Assembly: GCA_905182995.1 (NCBI GenBank)
Contig: CAJJDP010000003.1
Span: forward strand, 501,820-565,819
Direction: 5' to 3'
Length of the DNA: 64,000 nucleotides
Source: Paramecium octaurelia
Lineage: Eukaryota; Ciliophora; Oligohymenophorea; Peniculida; Parameciidae
Below are positions 24,468-35,779 of this stretch, piece after piece; the stretch's first letter is position 1, and the number at the start of each line of letters is the position of its first letter. Below the pieces are notes generated by a model that made no database searches, was not told the DNA's origin, and saw only the letters and a program-made list of their open reading frames with translations. The translations under genes and the position numbers were made by a program.

Positions 24468-24776
24468 ATGGCTGGAAAATCAGGAAAAGGAATCGGTAAA
24501 GTAAGTGCTAAGAGACATGCTAGAAAACCAAACAAGGCCTCAATTGAAGGAATCACAAAACCTGCTATCAGAAGATTAGCTAGAAGAGGAGGAGTCAAGA
24601 GAATTTCCTCATTCCTTTATGATGACTCAAGAAATGTTTTAAAGAGTTTCTTAGAGAATGTTGTTAGAGATGCTATCACATACACTGAGCATGCTAGAAG
24701 AAAGACCGTCACTGTTATGGATGTTGTTTACTCATTAAAGAGATAAGGAAGAACACTCTATGGATTCGGTGCATGA
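24468..24776 (+). CDS. H4: histone H4
   Basis: Intronless 102-residue histone fold with the diagnostic [28 protein letters not shown] and GFG segments. The N-terminal tail follows the ciliate pattern, with one extra residue after the AKRH motif and an [15 protein letters not shown] sequence. Relative to my recollection of ciliate H4 it carries several conservative changes (tail Gly-to-Ser, [11 protein letters not shown], terminal Ala), so it may be a divergent copy. H4 pairs with H3 in the nucleosome. The codons are less AT-biased than in neighbouring genes, as expected for high expression. Confidence 0.97.
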
Positions 24777-25512
24777 GTTTTATTTTCATTCAGAATTAAT
24801 TAATTCTATTCATATTACCTCTTCCCATTGGTGCCCATATTTTTATATCAATTTTAATCTAAATTATTAAATTAAATAAATATCAAAGAAGAAGTTGAAA
24901 GAATTAATGAATTCCATATTATATGATAACCTACTGAGCTCCTTCATTTCGATTGAAATAGTGATCAAATATTTGAAATACTGCACCTTTCCTATTAAAT
25001 TCTTATATAATTCCAAAAAAAGGAATTATAAACATTTCATATGTAGAATTAATATTTTTTATATAATAATAATTTTATGTATTAATATTACAATCTTCAT
25101 TAAAAAATTATTAATTAGATCCAAATGTTTAAAAGCTTGAAAAGTATAAAATAACATAGTTATTGAATTTTTCAATATTTTTATATATATTTGATATTGT
25201 ATTTTTCCTTTTTAGAATATGGCATTTTATAATCAATCTCTTATTAGATTAATAGTAATATGATTATAAACACCATATAAATGATTTATTATCAATATAG
25301 CAACCTATTTTGAGAGCATTCATGTTGATTGCAATTATATAATCTAAGTTGTACAATTACAAGTGATATTTTCAAAGAATTTAAGAACATTATGCTGATG
25401 GTTGTAGATTCGCTTTTGAATAGTATGAAAATAAAGGTATTACTTGAAATATATTGTATGAAATTCGTGAAGAAAAAACAAAAAATTAATTTTTAATTAA
25501 ATCTTTTTCAAA
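24777..25512. other. gene-free spacer between H4 and L26
   Basis: A stretch of 736 bp. Short open runs exist at 24895-25140 and around 25360-25430, but neither has a supported start, an intron pattern or a recognisable domain. The segment around 25400 translates to a Cys/Phe-rich peptide that could be a relic. The stretch should contain the H4 3' end and the L26 promoter. Confidence 0.4.
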
Positions 25513-25994
25513 ATGAAAACCCACATCGAAGTTTCAAGTTAAAGAAGAAAGGGCAGAAGAGCCTAATTAGGAGCACCATCAAACCTCAGATATAAATTAA
25601 TGAGTGCTCATCTTTCTAAAGATTTAAGAAAGAAATACAATGTTAGAGCATTGCCTGTTAGAAAGGATGATGAAGTCACTGTTGTTAGGGGTATGATTGT
25701 AAAATTGAGCATAGGCACACATAAGGGAACAAAGGGTAAAGTTTCATCAGTTTACAGAAAGAGATGGGTTATTCAAATTGAGAAACTCACCAGAACCAAA
25801 GCCAATGGTATTTTAATAATGTTATTGTAGGAATGCCATACTAAATCCCAATCAGACCATCATAATGCATCATCACAAAACCTTACCTCAATGAAGACAG
25901 AAAATAATTGTTAGCAAGAAAGGCATCAGCCAAAGTATCAACTAAAGGAAAGGGTGAAAAACACACAACTGAAAGCACTAAGAAAGCTGATTGA
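25513..25994 (+). CDS. RPL26: 60S ribosomal protein L26 (uL24)
   Basis: A protein of 152 residues; one 23-nt intron at 25808-25830. It has the L26/uL24 features in order: a basic N-terminus with [29 protein letters not shown] (about residues 30-52), and a KOW motif ([21 protein letters not shown]). The basic C-terminal extension is typical of eukaryotic L26. uL24 sits near the polypeptide exit of the large subunit and helps early assembly. Codon use (more G/C at third positions) fits a highly expressed gene. Length and domain are complete. Confidence 0.96.
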
Positions 25995-26077
25995 TTTATT
26001 AAAATATAGAAGTACATTAGAAATATTTTTTTTTGGTTGCCACATATTTATTTATAAAAGTAATATATATTTATATG

Positions 26078-27317
26078 TCATTATTCATCATCTTCTAACT
26101 AAAATCCATTAAATTTTTTTAAATTTTCTAAATTGGGAAAGTGTTTCTCAAAGTTTTTAGCCAAATTCAAGATTTTTGCTGCAACTTCTACTAACTAATC
26201 TTGATCAACTTAAATAATTTAAGCAACATCCTTAATCTATGAAATAGATAAAATTATATACTTAACTATCAGCATTGAAAGTAGTTTCTAATTGTTCAAC
26301 TATTTTAAATGCCACAAAAATTAAAGCAGCAGCCAATAAGGTATAATTATTCTTCCCACAAATCTCATAGTCAAACAAAACCATTTTGGAAAGATACAAA
26401 CATAGTTTTTTTAAATATTTGTAATTTTTCTCTAGCAATTTAGATTCAATAAAGCAATTAGTAAGAATTAAATTGTACAAGTCAAAAAGTGTTCCACCAA
26501 CTAGATCAAATCCAATAGTTTAGAGTATGTCACTCTCTTTCTTTTTAATTTGATCAGTTGTTAATTTTTTATGAGCTATTTTCTCATAAACAACAGATAA
26601 TTTCATTGGATGAATTTCTTCGTATTTGGCAGCAATGAACATAGATGTGACGCCACATAGATGTAAATCAGACACTTCTAATTACTTTTCACTTTTTGCA
26701 AAATAAAAATCTAAGGTTCTCACAGCTACGAAGAATGTTTAATCGGTGCATTTATAAGAGCAGAGTACTTCGACCATCCAGTCTATCATTTTAGCTCTCA
26801 AATTGCTAGGAATTGAATGATTCTTCAAGAATTCTTATGGTGTTGATTTTTTCTACAATAATTTTATTTATAATTACTTCTTATTCTTTTAAATAGAAAA
26901 ATATTTCATCTGTGTAAAACTTTTACAGATTTTTATTTTCCTGAATAGTGTGATCAAATTTAGGTTTAATTGAGATATTCTACAATTCTTGAGGGAGAGT
27001 GTAGAGCTTGGTTGTGATTCCTTTGTGTTGAGGCACATTCTCTTTGTCTTCCAACACATCTTGATTCAAGGATCTTTTCACTCTCTCTTAATTAAGCATT
27101 TTTCTTCTTAAGTCGTTGTTGCTACTAAGCATCGATTTGTTGATTTGTTGAGTGTCTTTGTTTTATACATTATGGATTTACCTTCATTATACAACATTGT
27201 CAAATTCCTTCTTACAGGGTCTCTGTTTTCTATATAGGTCTTGGTAATTCTTCTTAGAGGTTGTTGCTATTGATTTTCAGGGACTCCACTTAGCGATCTG
27301 TTGTATTTAATTTCCAT
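26078..27317 (-). CDS. cyclin (B-type-like)
   Basis: A protein of 387 residues; introns 27156-27181, 26853-26877 and 26237-26261 (26, 25 and 25 nt). A disordered N-terminus of ~150 residues precedes a two-lobed cyclin box. The first lobe starts RAKMIDWMVEV and contains FFVAVRTLDFYF and AAKYEEIHPMK. These carry the conserved MRxxLxDW-like Asp-Trp and the KYEE motif that contact the CDK. The second lobe begins near residue 265. No obvious RxxL destruction box was found in the N-terminus. It should bind and activate a cyclin-dependent kinase. The A/B-type assignment is from the KYEE and DW motifs only. Confidence 0.88.
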
Positions 27318-27453
27318 TATTTATTCGTTAAAATAATTAACGTCGCGCAAAATTAATTATAATATAAAATCCAGAAAACATAGGAAATAAAAATATTAAT
27401 AAAATAATCCCTTTTCACTTTATTTTATAAAATAAAATTTGCAAGTTCATACA

Positions 27454-29837
27454 ATGAAATAAAACAATGGTTAAACTCCAAACAACGAAAACTTAAGAGT
27501 AGTTATAAGAGTCCGTCCACCGATGGCTAGAGAAATTCGGGATGGCAAATTCATCTCAACTGTGCAGGTTGCTCCAGATAATTTATAACTTTGCATATTT
27601 GATTATCATGCAATAGAGCTTGTTCCGGATGAAGATTTAGAACAATATGTTTCAAATCCATCAAACTACACTCTCCATTAATTCACATTTGATTATGTCT
27701 ATGACCAAGACAGCACTTAAGAATAAGTATATAATACCACAGCAGCATTATCAGTAGATTCAACTTTGCAAGGATACAATTCAACTATAATTGCATATGG
27801 TCAAACTGGAACTGGGAAAACATACACAATGCACGGATTTAGTTTCAACCCTAATTCAGATTAATTAGGTATCATACCAAGATCTTTGCATAACATATTT
27901 AATCACATTTAAATGAAAAGTAATTCATCTACAACCTTTATGGTTCGAGCATCATACTTACAGATATATAATGAAAATATAAGTGATTTATTAAGAGATT
28001 CTGCATCTTTGAATATAAGAGAAGACAAAAAAAGAGGAGTCTTTGTTGAAAACTTGTCAGAATGGGCAGTAAGAGGTCCAGCTGAAATCTATTAATTAAT
28101 GCGTAAAGGTAATGCTAAAAGAGTAACAGCAAGTACAAGAATGAATGATACAAGTTCAAGAAGTCATGCAGTTTTCATTATTACAGTTGAATAAATTGAG
28201 GAGAAACCTGAAGGAAAATCTGCAAAAGTTGGTAAATTGAATTTAGTTGATTTGGCTGGCAGTGAAAGAGTCAGAGTGACTGGAGCTACAGGTCAAAGAT
28301 TAGAAGAATCCAAAAAGATCAATTAATCCTTGTCTGCCTTAGGAAATGTCATTGCAGCCTTAACTGAAAATAGAGGTACTAAACCTCACATCCCGTATAG
28401 GGATTCAAAAATAACGAGATTATTAGAAGACTCTCTGGGTGGAAACTGTAAAACTACCTTTATGGCTATGATATCACCTGCAATTGACGCCTTTGGGGAA
28501 TCCTTATCAACATTAAAGTTCGCAAATAGAGCTAAAACAATTAAAAATACTCCAATTGTAAATTAAGATGGAGATCAAGGGGCTTTATTAAGAAAATATT
28601 AATTGGAAATTTAGAAATTGAAGTCAGAATTAGAAGAGAGATCAAAGTAGCCACTTGAAAATCTAGTTAATGAATTAGAAAAAGAAAAGCAAAAGGCTTT
28701 GGAAGATAAATAAGAAGCTCAATCTGCCTACGAATAGAGATCTAAAGATTTATTTAAAGAAACTGAACTAAGAAAATAATTAGAAGAGAAGATTTCAGCA
28801 TTGAATTCTCAAATGCTAGTAGGTGGATAAAAGATAGAAGAAACTCCTTAATTTTAAAGTGCCTTAGAGAAGTAATAAAGATTGATAAGATAGCAATACC
28901 AAGAAAAATTAACTGAATTAGAAAAGGAGAGGCAATCTATTGAAGAGGATAAAGCTTAAACAGATAAGTATAAGCAATTGTTGCTAAAATAAAGAGATAT
29001 TATGATAGCATTAACTAATAGGTTAAATGATAGGGATGAAACTATTCTTCAACTCTAAGAAGAATTGGATGTTTATGAAAAATTATAAAAAGAGAATGAA
29101 GACCAACTTCATTCATAGTAAATTAGATTGGAATAATTTGAAGAATTGTTTCTCGAAAACAAGATTGAGATTCCTCTGCTGTTGTAAAATCAAAAATAAT
29201 TTAACAAGGAAAAGGTTGTAGATATTTAAAATGATTTGTAAATTTAGAAATTGGAATCCATACCTGTATAAACTTTACATACTAATTAATAAGTATAATC
29301 TGATGCTCTTATATCTTATGAACTTAAAAATTAGATTGAAATCAACAAATAAATCTAATTTGATTTAAAATTAACAAGAACTGAATTGGAGAAGAGTAAA
29401 AATGAAATAGAATAATTGAAGAAAAAATAAAATACAGAATAAGGCACTTTGATTGAGAATGCAAGAAAATCTGTTGATAAAATACTGGAATTATTGACTT
29501 CTGAGTAGAGCGAATAAAGTTTGGGGAATGTTGCTAAAGAATTGAATTAATTATAAAGAATGTTAAAATAAGGCATATAACCATCCAGAACTCATGTTAA
29601 AGGTCAATACTCTTTTAGTAAATCAACAAGTGACTCTCCAAATAAAATAATGCTAATAAATAAATAGAATGATTCAATGGCTAAGTCAACAGGATAATTG
29701 GTAAAATTAATGTAGATGAAGCCGCAACCTAAACAAAATTAATCTCCTGTTTTAGGGTATTGCATCTATATTGATATTTTAGTTCTAAATTAAAGTAAAA
29801 ACAAAAGTCAGTGGAAGATCTCTGGAACTAAATTTGA
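27454..29837 (+). CDS. kinesin with N-terminal motor
   Basis: A protein of 785 residues; a single 26-nt intron at 29757-29782 near the 3' end. The motor (about residues 13-365) holds RVVIRVRPP, the P-loop GQTGTGKT, switch I NDTSSRSH, switch II DLAGSE and the [10 protein letters not shown] helix. The neck reads ALLRKYQLEIQKLKSEL, resembling kinesin-2/KIF17-type necks, but a ~20-residue insertion in the N-terminal strand region makes subfamily assignment unsure. Residues about 380-700 are coiled coil and the tail is basic/Ser-rich. It is a plus-end microtubule motor by family; cargo unknown. Confidence 0.93.
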
Positions 29838-29906
29838 GTTTTTTAACATACAGTCTCTTGATATTATTTTAATGACAATATATATAATAAAATTAGACAA
29901 GTTTTA

Positions 29907-30509
29907 TCAAAAGGTTACTTTGACTTTTTCACAATCAATTTGTTCACAAATAGCCTTTAATGGATTTTGTTTGAATTTCTTATCGAATTCAGGTATATGT
30001 TGGCCATTAATATTGATCCATGGAATTTCGACTAGATTTTATGCAAGTGTTATTTTTGCAGCTTTATGTTGTAAGTAATTCCCGAATTTAGATTAAACGC
30101 ATTTTAATGTCCTTTCATAAACACATTCTTAATTTTAAACACATTTTTTAAGGCTTAAGTTGATCAATTCTTCATTATTTTATTTTTCTTGATGTATGCA
30201 TGTTAAATAACGCAATTATTCAATCTGGTCTAATTATTCTAAAACACATGAATCTATTAAATTTCCATAACATTCTTTATTTCCATGTTAGCAGTTGAAT
30301 TCATATCCTTTGTTTAACACTAGTTTCTCATTTCCTTTTCCGAATGGAATAAAATTAAATTGAACATATTCGTTAATTTATTCATAATCAAGTAAGGGTT
30401 TCATTCTTTTAAATAATCTAACAGTATCTGGACACTGGCTTTCAATAAAGATATCAATTTAAGTAGCACAATAAATTGGAAAAATTAAAGATAAAATAAT
30501 TGAAAACAT
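29907..30509 (-). CDS. GILT-like thiol reductase, secreted/lysosomal
   Basis: Intronless 200-residue protein with a signal peptide (MFSIILSLIFPIYCA). The GILT hallmarks are present: an active-site position ESQCPDT near residue 24, FIPFGKGNE near 56, and the family signature CQHGNKECYGN with its following Cys. The usual GILT active site is CxxC; here the second Cys is replaced by Thr, leaving a single-Cys CxxT site as in some protist and plant relatives. It would act in acidic vacuoles on protein disulphides, but classical dithiol chemistry is doubtful. It converges on the kinesin gene with 69 bp between stops. Confidence 0.87.
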
Positions 30510-30653
30510 TTATTTTATTAATAAAATAACATATTTATTTTAATGTAATTGAATTTTAAAGGCTTATGGTTTACAATAAGATAAGAAATTTATGAGAAGA
30601 TAACAAAATAATAATAATTAAAACTGTTATCTATAGACATCTTAATTAGTGTG

Positions 30654-31094
30654 TCATAATATAAAAGGCAAACCAATTCTGGTTATTGGTGTTAAAGCTA
30701 GTTGATGAACTTGATCGATATTCCACCATTTACAATCTAGTAATTCATTTTTACATATATTGAATTCCTCCTTTAATATTTCTACTTCGCATCCAAAATA
30801 GAAATCTTATTTACCCCATCTAGATTACGGCTATTAGCCAAAAAAGATGATTGATTTAAACAGTGAATTTACTCCTATCTCCTCCTAGATTTCTCTTTTT
30901 ATCCCAGCTTGAATTGTTTCATTTTCTTAAAGCAAACCAGCAGGAAAGGCCCAGGAATATCTAACTGGTCCATTTGCCTCTTGGACTAATAAGATTTAAT
31001 TATTCTTCCTAATAATAGCACCTACACCAATTGAGCATTTATTTTGAGGTTACGTTAATGCAAGAGTGATAGTATCATTTTTAGTTTCAAGCAT
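30654..31094 (-). CDS. Nudix hydrolase
   Basis: Intronless 146-residue protein. The Nudix box GX5EX7REUXEEXGU is intact at residues about 54-76 (GLLQENE ... KREIQEEIGV), giving the Mg-binding glutamates. A preceding strand has WAFPAGL, typical of the fold. The family hydrolyses nucleoside diphosphates linked to another moiety; residues after the box (FFGQQPQSRWGKQDFYF) do not fix the substrate. There is no targeting peptide or membrane segment. It lies head-to-tail between GILT and succinyl-CoA ligase genes, all on the minus strand. Confidence 0.92.
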
Positions 31095-31201
31095 TTAATA
31101 ACCTTATGAAATATATTTGGAAAGTAGGAATAATTAAGTTTTAGAGAGAATTATTTAATTATTCATAAATAAAAATATTACTTAAAAATTAGATGATAAA
31201 C

Positions 31202-32297
31202 TCATGCTAATCCCTTTTCTTTCATGACTTCCAACATGGTTTTGCCAATTTAAGCAGGTGATTTCACAACTCTGATTCCTGCTTATTCAAGTGCTCTAAT
31301 CTTTTCAGGTGCACTTCCTTTGCCCTCTATTAAATCAATAAATGATAAATTTACTTGACACAATAGCTCCTGCATGTCCCATTCTTCTTTCAGGTGGTGC
31401 TGTGATACCAGCAATAAATCCAACAACTGGTTTATTTTTAGGATTATTCTTCTTGATCCAATCAGCAGCCATTTCCTCGTTCTCTCCACCGATTTCTCCG
31501 ATCATAACAATACCTTAATGAATATATTGTGTGATTATATACCTTCAGTTTCTGGATCAACCATGAATCTCTCCAAAACATCAATAAAGTTGGTTCCATT
31601 GAAAGGGTCTCCACCAATACCAACGACTGTTGATTGTCCTAAACCAGCTCTTGTAGTTTAATCGACAGCCTCATATGTAAGAGTACCAGATCTAGAGACA
31701 ATACCAATTTTTCCATTTTAATGAATGTATCCTGGCATGATACCAATTTTGCATTCATTTGGCTTGATAATTCCTGGGCAATTAGGCTATATTATTTTAT
31801 TAATTTAATACTCCAATAACTCGTGTAACTGATTAGGATCTTAGAGCATGCTTAACTTTAATCATATCATGTTAAGGAATTCCATCAGTGATGACAACCT
31901 TTTCATTTTAATAAAGTATGATACCACCAAGCCAATTTATGCTTCAATGGCTTCAATAATGGCTGAGGCAGCTGTGGGAGGAGGCACATAGATTACAGAT
32001 GCATCACATCCTGTGGCTGATTTGGCTTCTTAGCAATCCTTGAAAACAGGCAAGCCAAGATGTGTACTTCCAGCCTCTACATTTATAGAATTAACGTTTA
32101 CTCTTAGGTGAAACTCCACCAACCATTTTTGTAAAGTAGTTCAAAGCTTATTCAGTTTAGAATGTGCCCTAGTTTAAGATTAGACTGTATACCTAATTAC
32201 CAGTGATACCCTAGCATATGACTTTGGTATGCTTATTGACCCACACATATGGAGCTGTGGTTGATGAAAATGCACGAAAGATTTATCTGCCAATCAT
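31202..32297 (-). CDS. SUCLG1: succinyl-CoA ligase alpha subunit, mitochondrial
   Basis: A protein of 312 residues in seven exons; six introns of 24-29 nt, all GTA...AG, sum to 157 nt and leave an exact reading frame. The N-terminus is a short basic mitochondrial presequence. The CoA-binding Rossmann-like part has GITGNQGTF and the ITDGIPQHDM segment. The NCPGII motif and the phosphohistidine loop MGHAGAIVS complete the catalytic set. It pairs with the beta subunit to convert succinyl-CoA to succinate with GTP or ATP formation in the TCA cycle. The length equals that of the mature animal enzyme plus presequence. Confidence 0.96.
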
Positions 32298-32424
32298 TTA
32301 TTTTATTTAATCTATATATATATATATTGAATATTTTTTAAATAAATTACATAGCATTTATTAACTAAAATTTAGTGAATCATAAAAAGATGACTAAAAG
32401 CTCTGTTCCATCATTTATTAAAAT

Positions 32425-33768
32425 ATGTTTTCAGATCCTCAGTTCCATCCCTTAAAGAAATTAGTTTACACTAAATTGAATATTTAAGAAACAGAACGCA
32501 TTGATATTTCATCAATTTTGTAATTTAATGCATCTATTCAAAAGGGATGCTTATGTACACAAATACCATGGCCATTCTCTACTCAGAGATGATGTCTTCT
32601 TGATGTTGGCCATTAGTATCATAATAAAAAAAAGAATGAAGAAATTGAAATAATAGATTCTAGAGGCCAAGGAATCTATTTTCAATGATAATAACAATAA
32701 CAACAATAAGAATTAAAATTTGGTTACTCCCATAGCCAAGAAGAGAAAGGTTTAGAAATAACGAAGAGAATAGATAGTAGTCGACAATCAATTAATCAAG
32801 TTGCCTAATTATTTTTCATAAACTTAAAGTAAAATTTATAATTTTATAATTTAGATTCATAATTAGCTAAGGAAGAATCAATATTATTACCTGGTAGTTA
32901 ATAAACCTCCTTCCATTCTTAATAATAGATGATGCAAATAGAAGAGGAAGGAATTGCCCCAGAATAAATCTTTGTTCCAGATTACAGAGATTTACTTAAA
33001 AATTAAGGACTTATGCAATAATTACATCAACAGGATGACAATATATTTTAAACAGAAGTAAAATAAGCAAACATAGAAAATGGTGTTGTTTATAATTTGT
33101 ATTAATAAATGTTAGAATAATTGCACATCAGTATAGATGCTGAAAGTGTGTGCAATGAAGAATGTGAAACAAAATAGAACACTAGAAAGAAAATTAAAGT
33201 TTAAATGGATCAAGGGATTAGAAAATAGAAAATTCAAAATTATAAGAGTCAGTTTTATGAATTGGAAGATGAAGAATCTCATTTATTATAAAAACTGGAA
33301 TCATATCTTATTAATGAATACAAGATTTAACATTAAGATTAACTAGTCAATTAGGATGAAATGCTACAATAGATTTTCTCATGTCTCAATGATTCCAGTT
33401 ACTAAAACCAATTGTTGTCTATGGTTAGTATTATGAATCCAGAAGAAATCTACTTAAATCAGTCCTGTGAAAGTAACAATAAATCAAATGTCTCGGTGAA
33501 ATCAGTTCTTAGAAGCAGGAATCTAAGTGAGGACTCTATTAAAAGTTTAAAGAGAATTCACTTTGTTGAAGAATAACATTTAGAGGAGATATAAGAAGAA
33601 ATGTCCAATCACTACAATACTTCGATGTCACTGTTTCAAGAGAAATCAAGCTATGACAAGGCTGTGTAATTTTATCATATACTTTGTGATGCTCAATCCT
33701 TAACTAATGTGAAGATTACTTAGTTAAATGTTGAAAAGTTTGGACCAATAAGTATTTAATATAAATGA
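32425..33768 (+). CDS. kleisin of the Rad21/Rec8 cohesin family
   Basis: A protein of 430 residues; introns 32464-32488 (25 nt) and 32829-32854 (26 nt). The N-terminal ~70 residues end in a segment (LLRDDVFLMLAISIIIKKRM) resembling the SMC3-binding helix of Rad21. A central KKRKVQKQRREQIVVDNQ matches the conserved RRxxxVDxxxE element of Rad21/Rec8 proteins. The extreme C-terminus KAVQFYHILCDAQ ... VEKFGPISI matches the winged helix that binds the SMC1 head. The middle is disordered. It would close the cohesin ring. Rad21 versus Rec8 cannot be decided by eye. The N-terminus is more divergent than usual and the first intron is the less certain of the two. Confidence 0.7.
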
Positions 33769-33832
33769 TTGTTTTTATTATAAAATGTTGTAATAATAAT
33801 TTTACTATGACGTGTTTAAGATAGTCCAATAG

Positions 33833-34149
33833 ATGTCTGCCAATTAGATTATCACCACAAAAGAAAAGGAAAATTTAAAAAGTCATAATTCATCTATCTA
33901 TATTTAGATATAATAATAAATCATGATTCAAAGTTTGTACAGACTCTCGATACTATTTATAAATCACAAGAAGAAGAAAAGTTTGAGAAAATCGTTGCTG
34001 AAATCAAATTATATATCAAATCCATGAGACAAAGAAAACCTAAATATTTCAAAAACAAATAAATGCGTGTTATTACTGATGAAACAGACAAAAATATATA
34101 TGATGATATAATAGCAGAAGTGTCTTCAGACAGTGATTCTATGTCCTGA
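33833..34149 (+). CDS. small acidic/basic protein, unknown
   Basis: A protein of 96 residues; one 26-nt intron at 33882-33907. It is helical with a charged middle (SQEEEKFEKIVAEIKLYIKS), a basic patch (RQRKPKYFKNKQ) and an acidic, serine-rich end (EVSSDSDSMS) that looks like a CK2 target. No signal peptide or domain is seen. It begins 65 bp after the kleisin stop on the same strand. Support is moderate because the protein is short and needs one intron. Confidence 0.5.
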
Positions 34150-34864
34150 ACATTTTGATAATTTTCTTTTACATTACTTAATTATTATAATTTTATAAAT
34201 TTCTCAACAACCTAATATTTACAAAGCTAAATAATTCAATAAATTAAATAAAACACATCACTTTCAACATCTTATAAGTTATGTTTATAATAATAAAATT
34301 ATAACATTTACATTAATTTCTCTAGTCATTAACTCACAAAAGAGGAGCTATTATTTAAATCTAATCAGTAGATCTACCCATATTCAAAAAGAATTCTCAA
34401 AGACTGATCCAAAGACTGTTTATATTGAGATTAATTACATATATAATTAATTAATATTTATTTTTTATTTATTCAAATGTATGATTAGGATTTATGATAT
34501 TTTAATTGAAATCCTAATATTAATTTTTTATAATTTTTTTATTTCAATTTATTAAAAATAATTAGTTATTTATGAACATCTTTATTCTTATTCTAATAAC
34601 ATCATTATTATTATCATTAAAGATTCTAAATGCTTTTATGAATGATACCTAATATTTAACTATTAGATAATTAATGTACTTTGATAATTTTAGGACAATC
34701 ATGTTAAGTCTTCGAATTAAAGACAAATCATTCTGATATTAATTGGAAAGTTTGAAGTTGTATTCAGGAAAGAACTTCTAAAATTATCCAATAAACCAGG
34801 TTCAATTTAGACAAAAAAGGTTAAACTAGTATAAAAAATTAACGATTAATTATAATCAATTAGG
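34150..34864. other. spacer between convergent genes, with a hairpin
   Basis: A stretch of 715 bp, unusually long for a region between two converging genes. It contains a 10-bp inverted repeat at 34484-34518. Reading frames on both strands are interrupted by TGA, apart from a plus-strand AT-rich run of ~110 codons around 34330-34650 without a start or domain. It could hide a small RNA or a decayed gene. Confidence 0.4.
34484..34518. repeat. inverted repeat / potential hairpin
   Basis: The arms ATTAGGATTT (34484-34493) and AAATCCTAAT (34509-34518) are perfect reverse complements separated by a 15-nt AT-rich loop. The hairpin lies in the gap between two convergent genes, where a 3'-end or termination role is possible. 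It could also arise by chance at this base composition. Confidence 0.35.
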
Positions 34865-35612
34865 TCATTAAAAAGGGGGTGGTTGTTGTACAACTTCTCC
34901 AGTTTTTGGATCCCACAATTCTCCTGTATCTGGATCTTGGACTAGTCCATCATCAACTTCAACTACTTTTTTTTGCTTTGGCTTCTTCCTTTTCTTGTCA
35001 AAAAATAATCGATCATCTTAATGAATTGGCTTTAGAAGCACAGGTTAACCTTAGTCGAGAAAAGGACGCATCTAAAATTCATTAAACTCCTTAAGTTTTT
35101 AATCTACTGATTGAGAAACATTGTAAATCAAATAATTCTACCTTCGCCTTTACCAAATTTCTTCATTTTCTCTTTCCAGTTCTTTTATTCTCCTTTATAT
35201 CTTGTTTGTTTATTCTTCTTCTAATCTTTTATACTTCTGTAATAGATTTGTAAGCATTTCAGACTGTCTCTCAAGAAGTCCCAACATTTTTTCTTCTCTA
35301 ATTTTTGCTAATGCATCATCTTCATTAAATTAAACAGCAACTGGCCAAATCATTTACTATACAGGATGAACAATTGGTTAAGGAGGAGGTTGAATAGGCT
35401 ACACAACAGTTTCCTCAGCCTCTAAATATTAATGTTTGCTTAATACCACCATCCATAGGAACTAATTTTCTGTGTATTCGACGAGTAACAACAGGTTATT
35501 AAAAAGAAGGCTATTAAAACTAAGCAGAAGATTTGGATATCAATCTTTTGGTTGACGTATCTATCAATCCAGGCTATTAGGATGCAAGTAAGACTTGTTC
35601 ACTTTGTTTCAT
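34865..35612 (-). CDS. coiled-coil protein with acidic C-terminal repeat
   Basis: A protein of 240 residues; one 25-nt intron at 35422-35446. The N-terminus is Gln/Pro/Ser-rich (PQPIVHPVQQ). Residues about 90-150 form a coiled coil (LLERQSEMLTNLLQKYKRLEE). The C-terminus is a basic run (KKRKKPKQKK) followed by the ordered motif DPDTGELWDPKTGEVVQQPP, a tandem DPxTGE repeat. The DPxTGE element recurs in several protist proteins but I cannot name the family. No membrane segment. Confidence 0.6.
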
Positions 35613-35779
35613 TAATGTATTAAAAATATATTAATTTATAACAATTGATTATTAAAGTATTATTTTTTCTAGAATTACATAATATATTTCTTGATAGCAA
35701 TCAAGTTTTTGAATATTGCATCATAATGAGATTACTAGAATATAACTTAGAATAAACTCTGATAAATATAAATATTTGT

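Noticed and set aside
24895-25140. Plus-strand open frame of 81 codons rich in I, K and N
   Set aside because: Low-complexity composition and no neighbouring coding evidence; it lies in the H4-L26 spacer.
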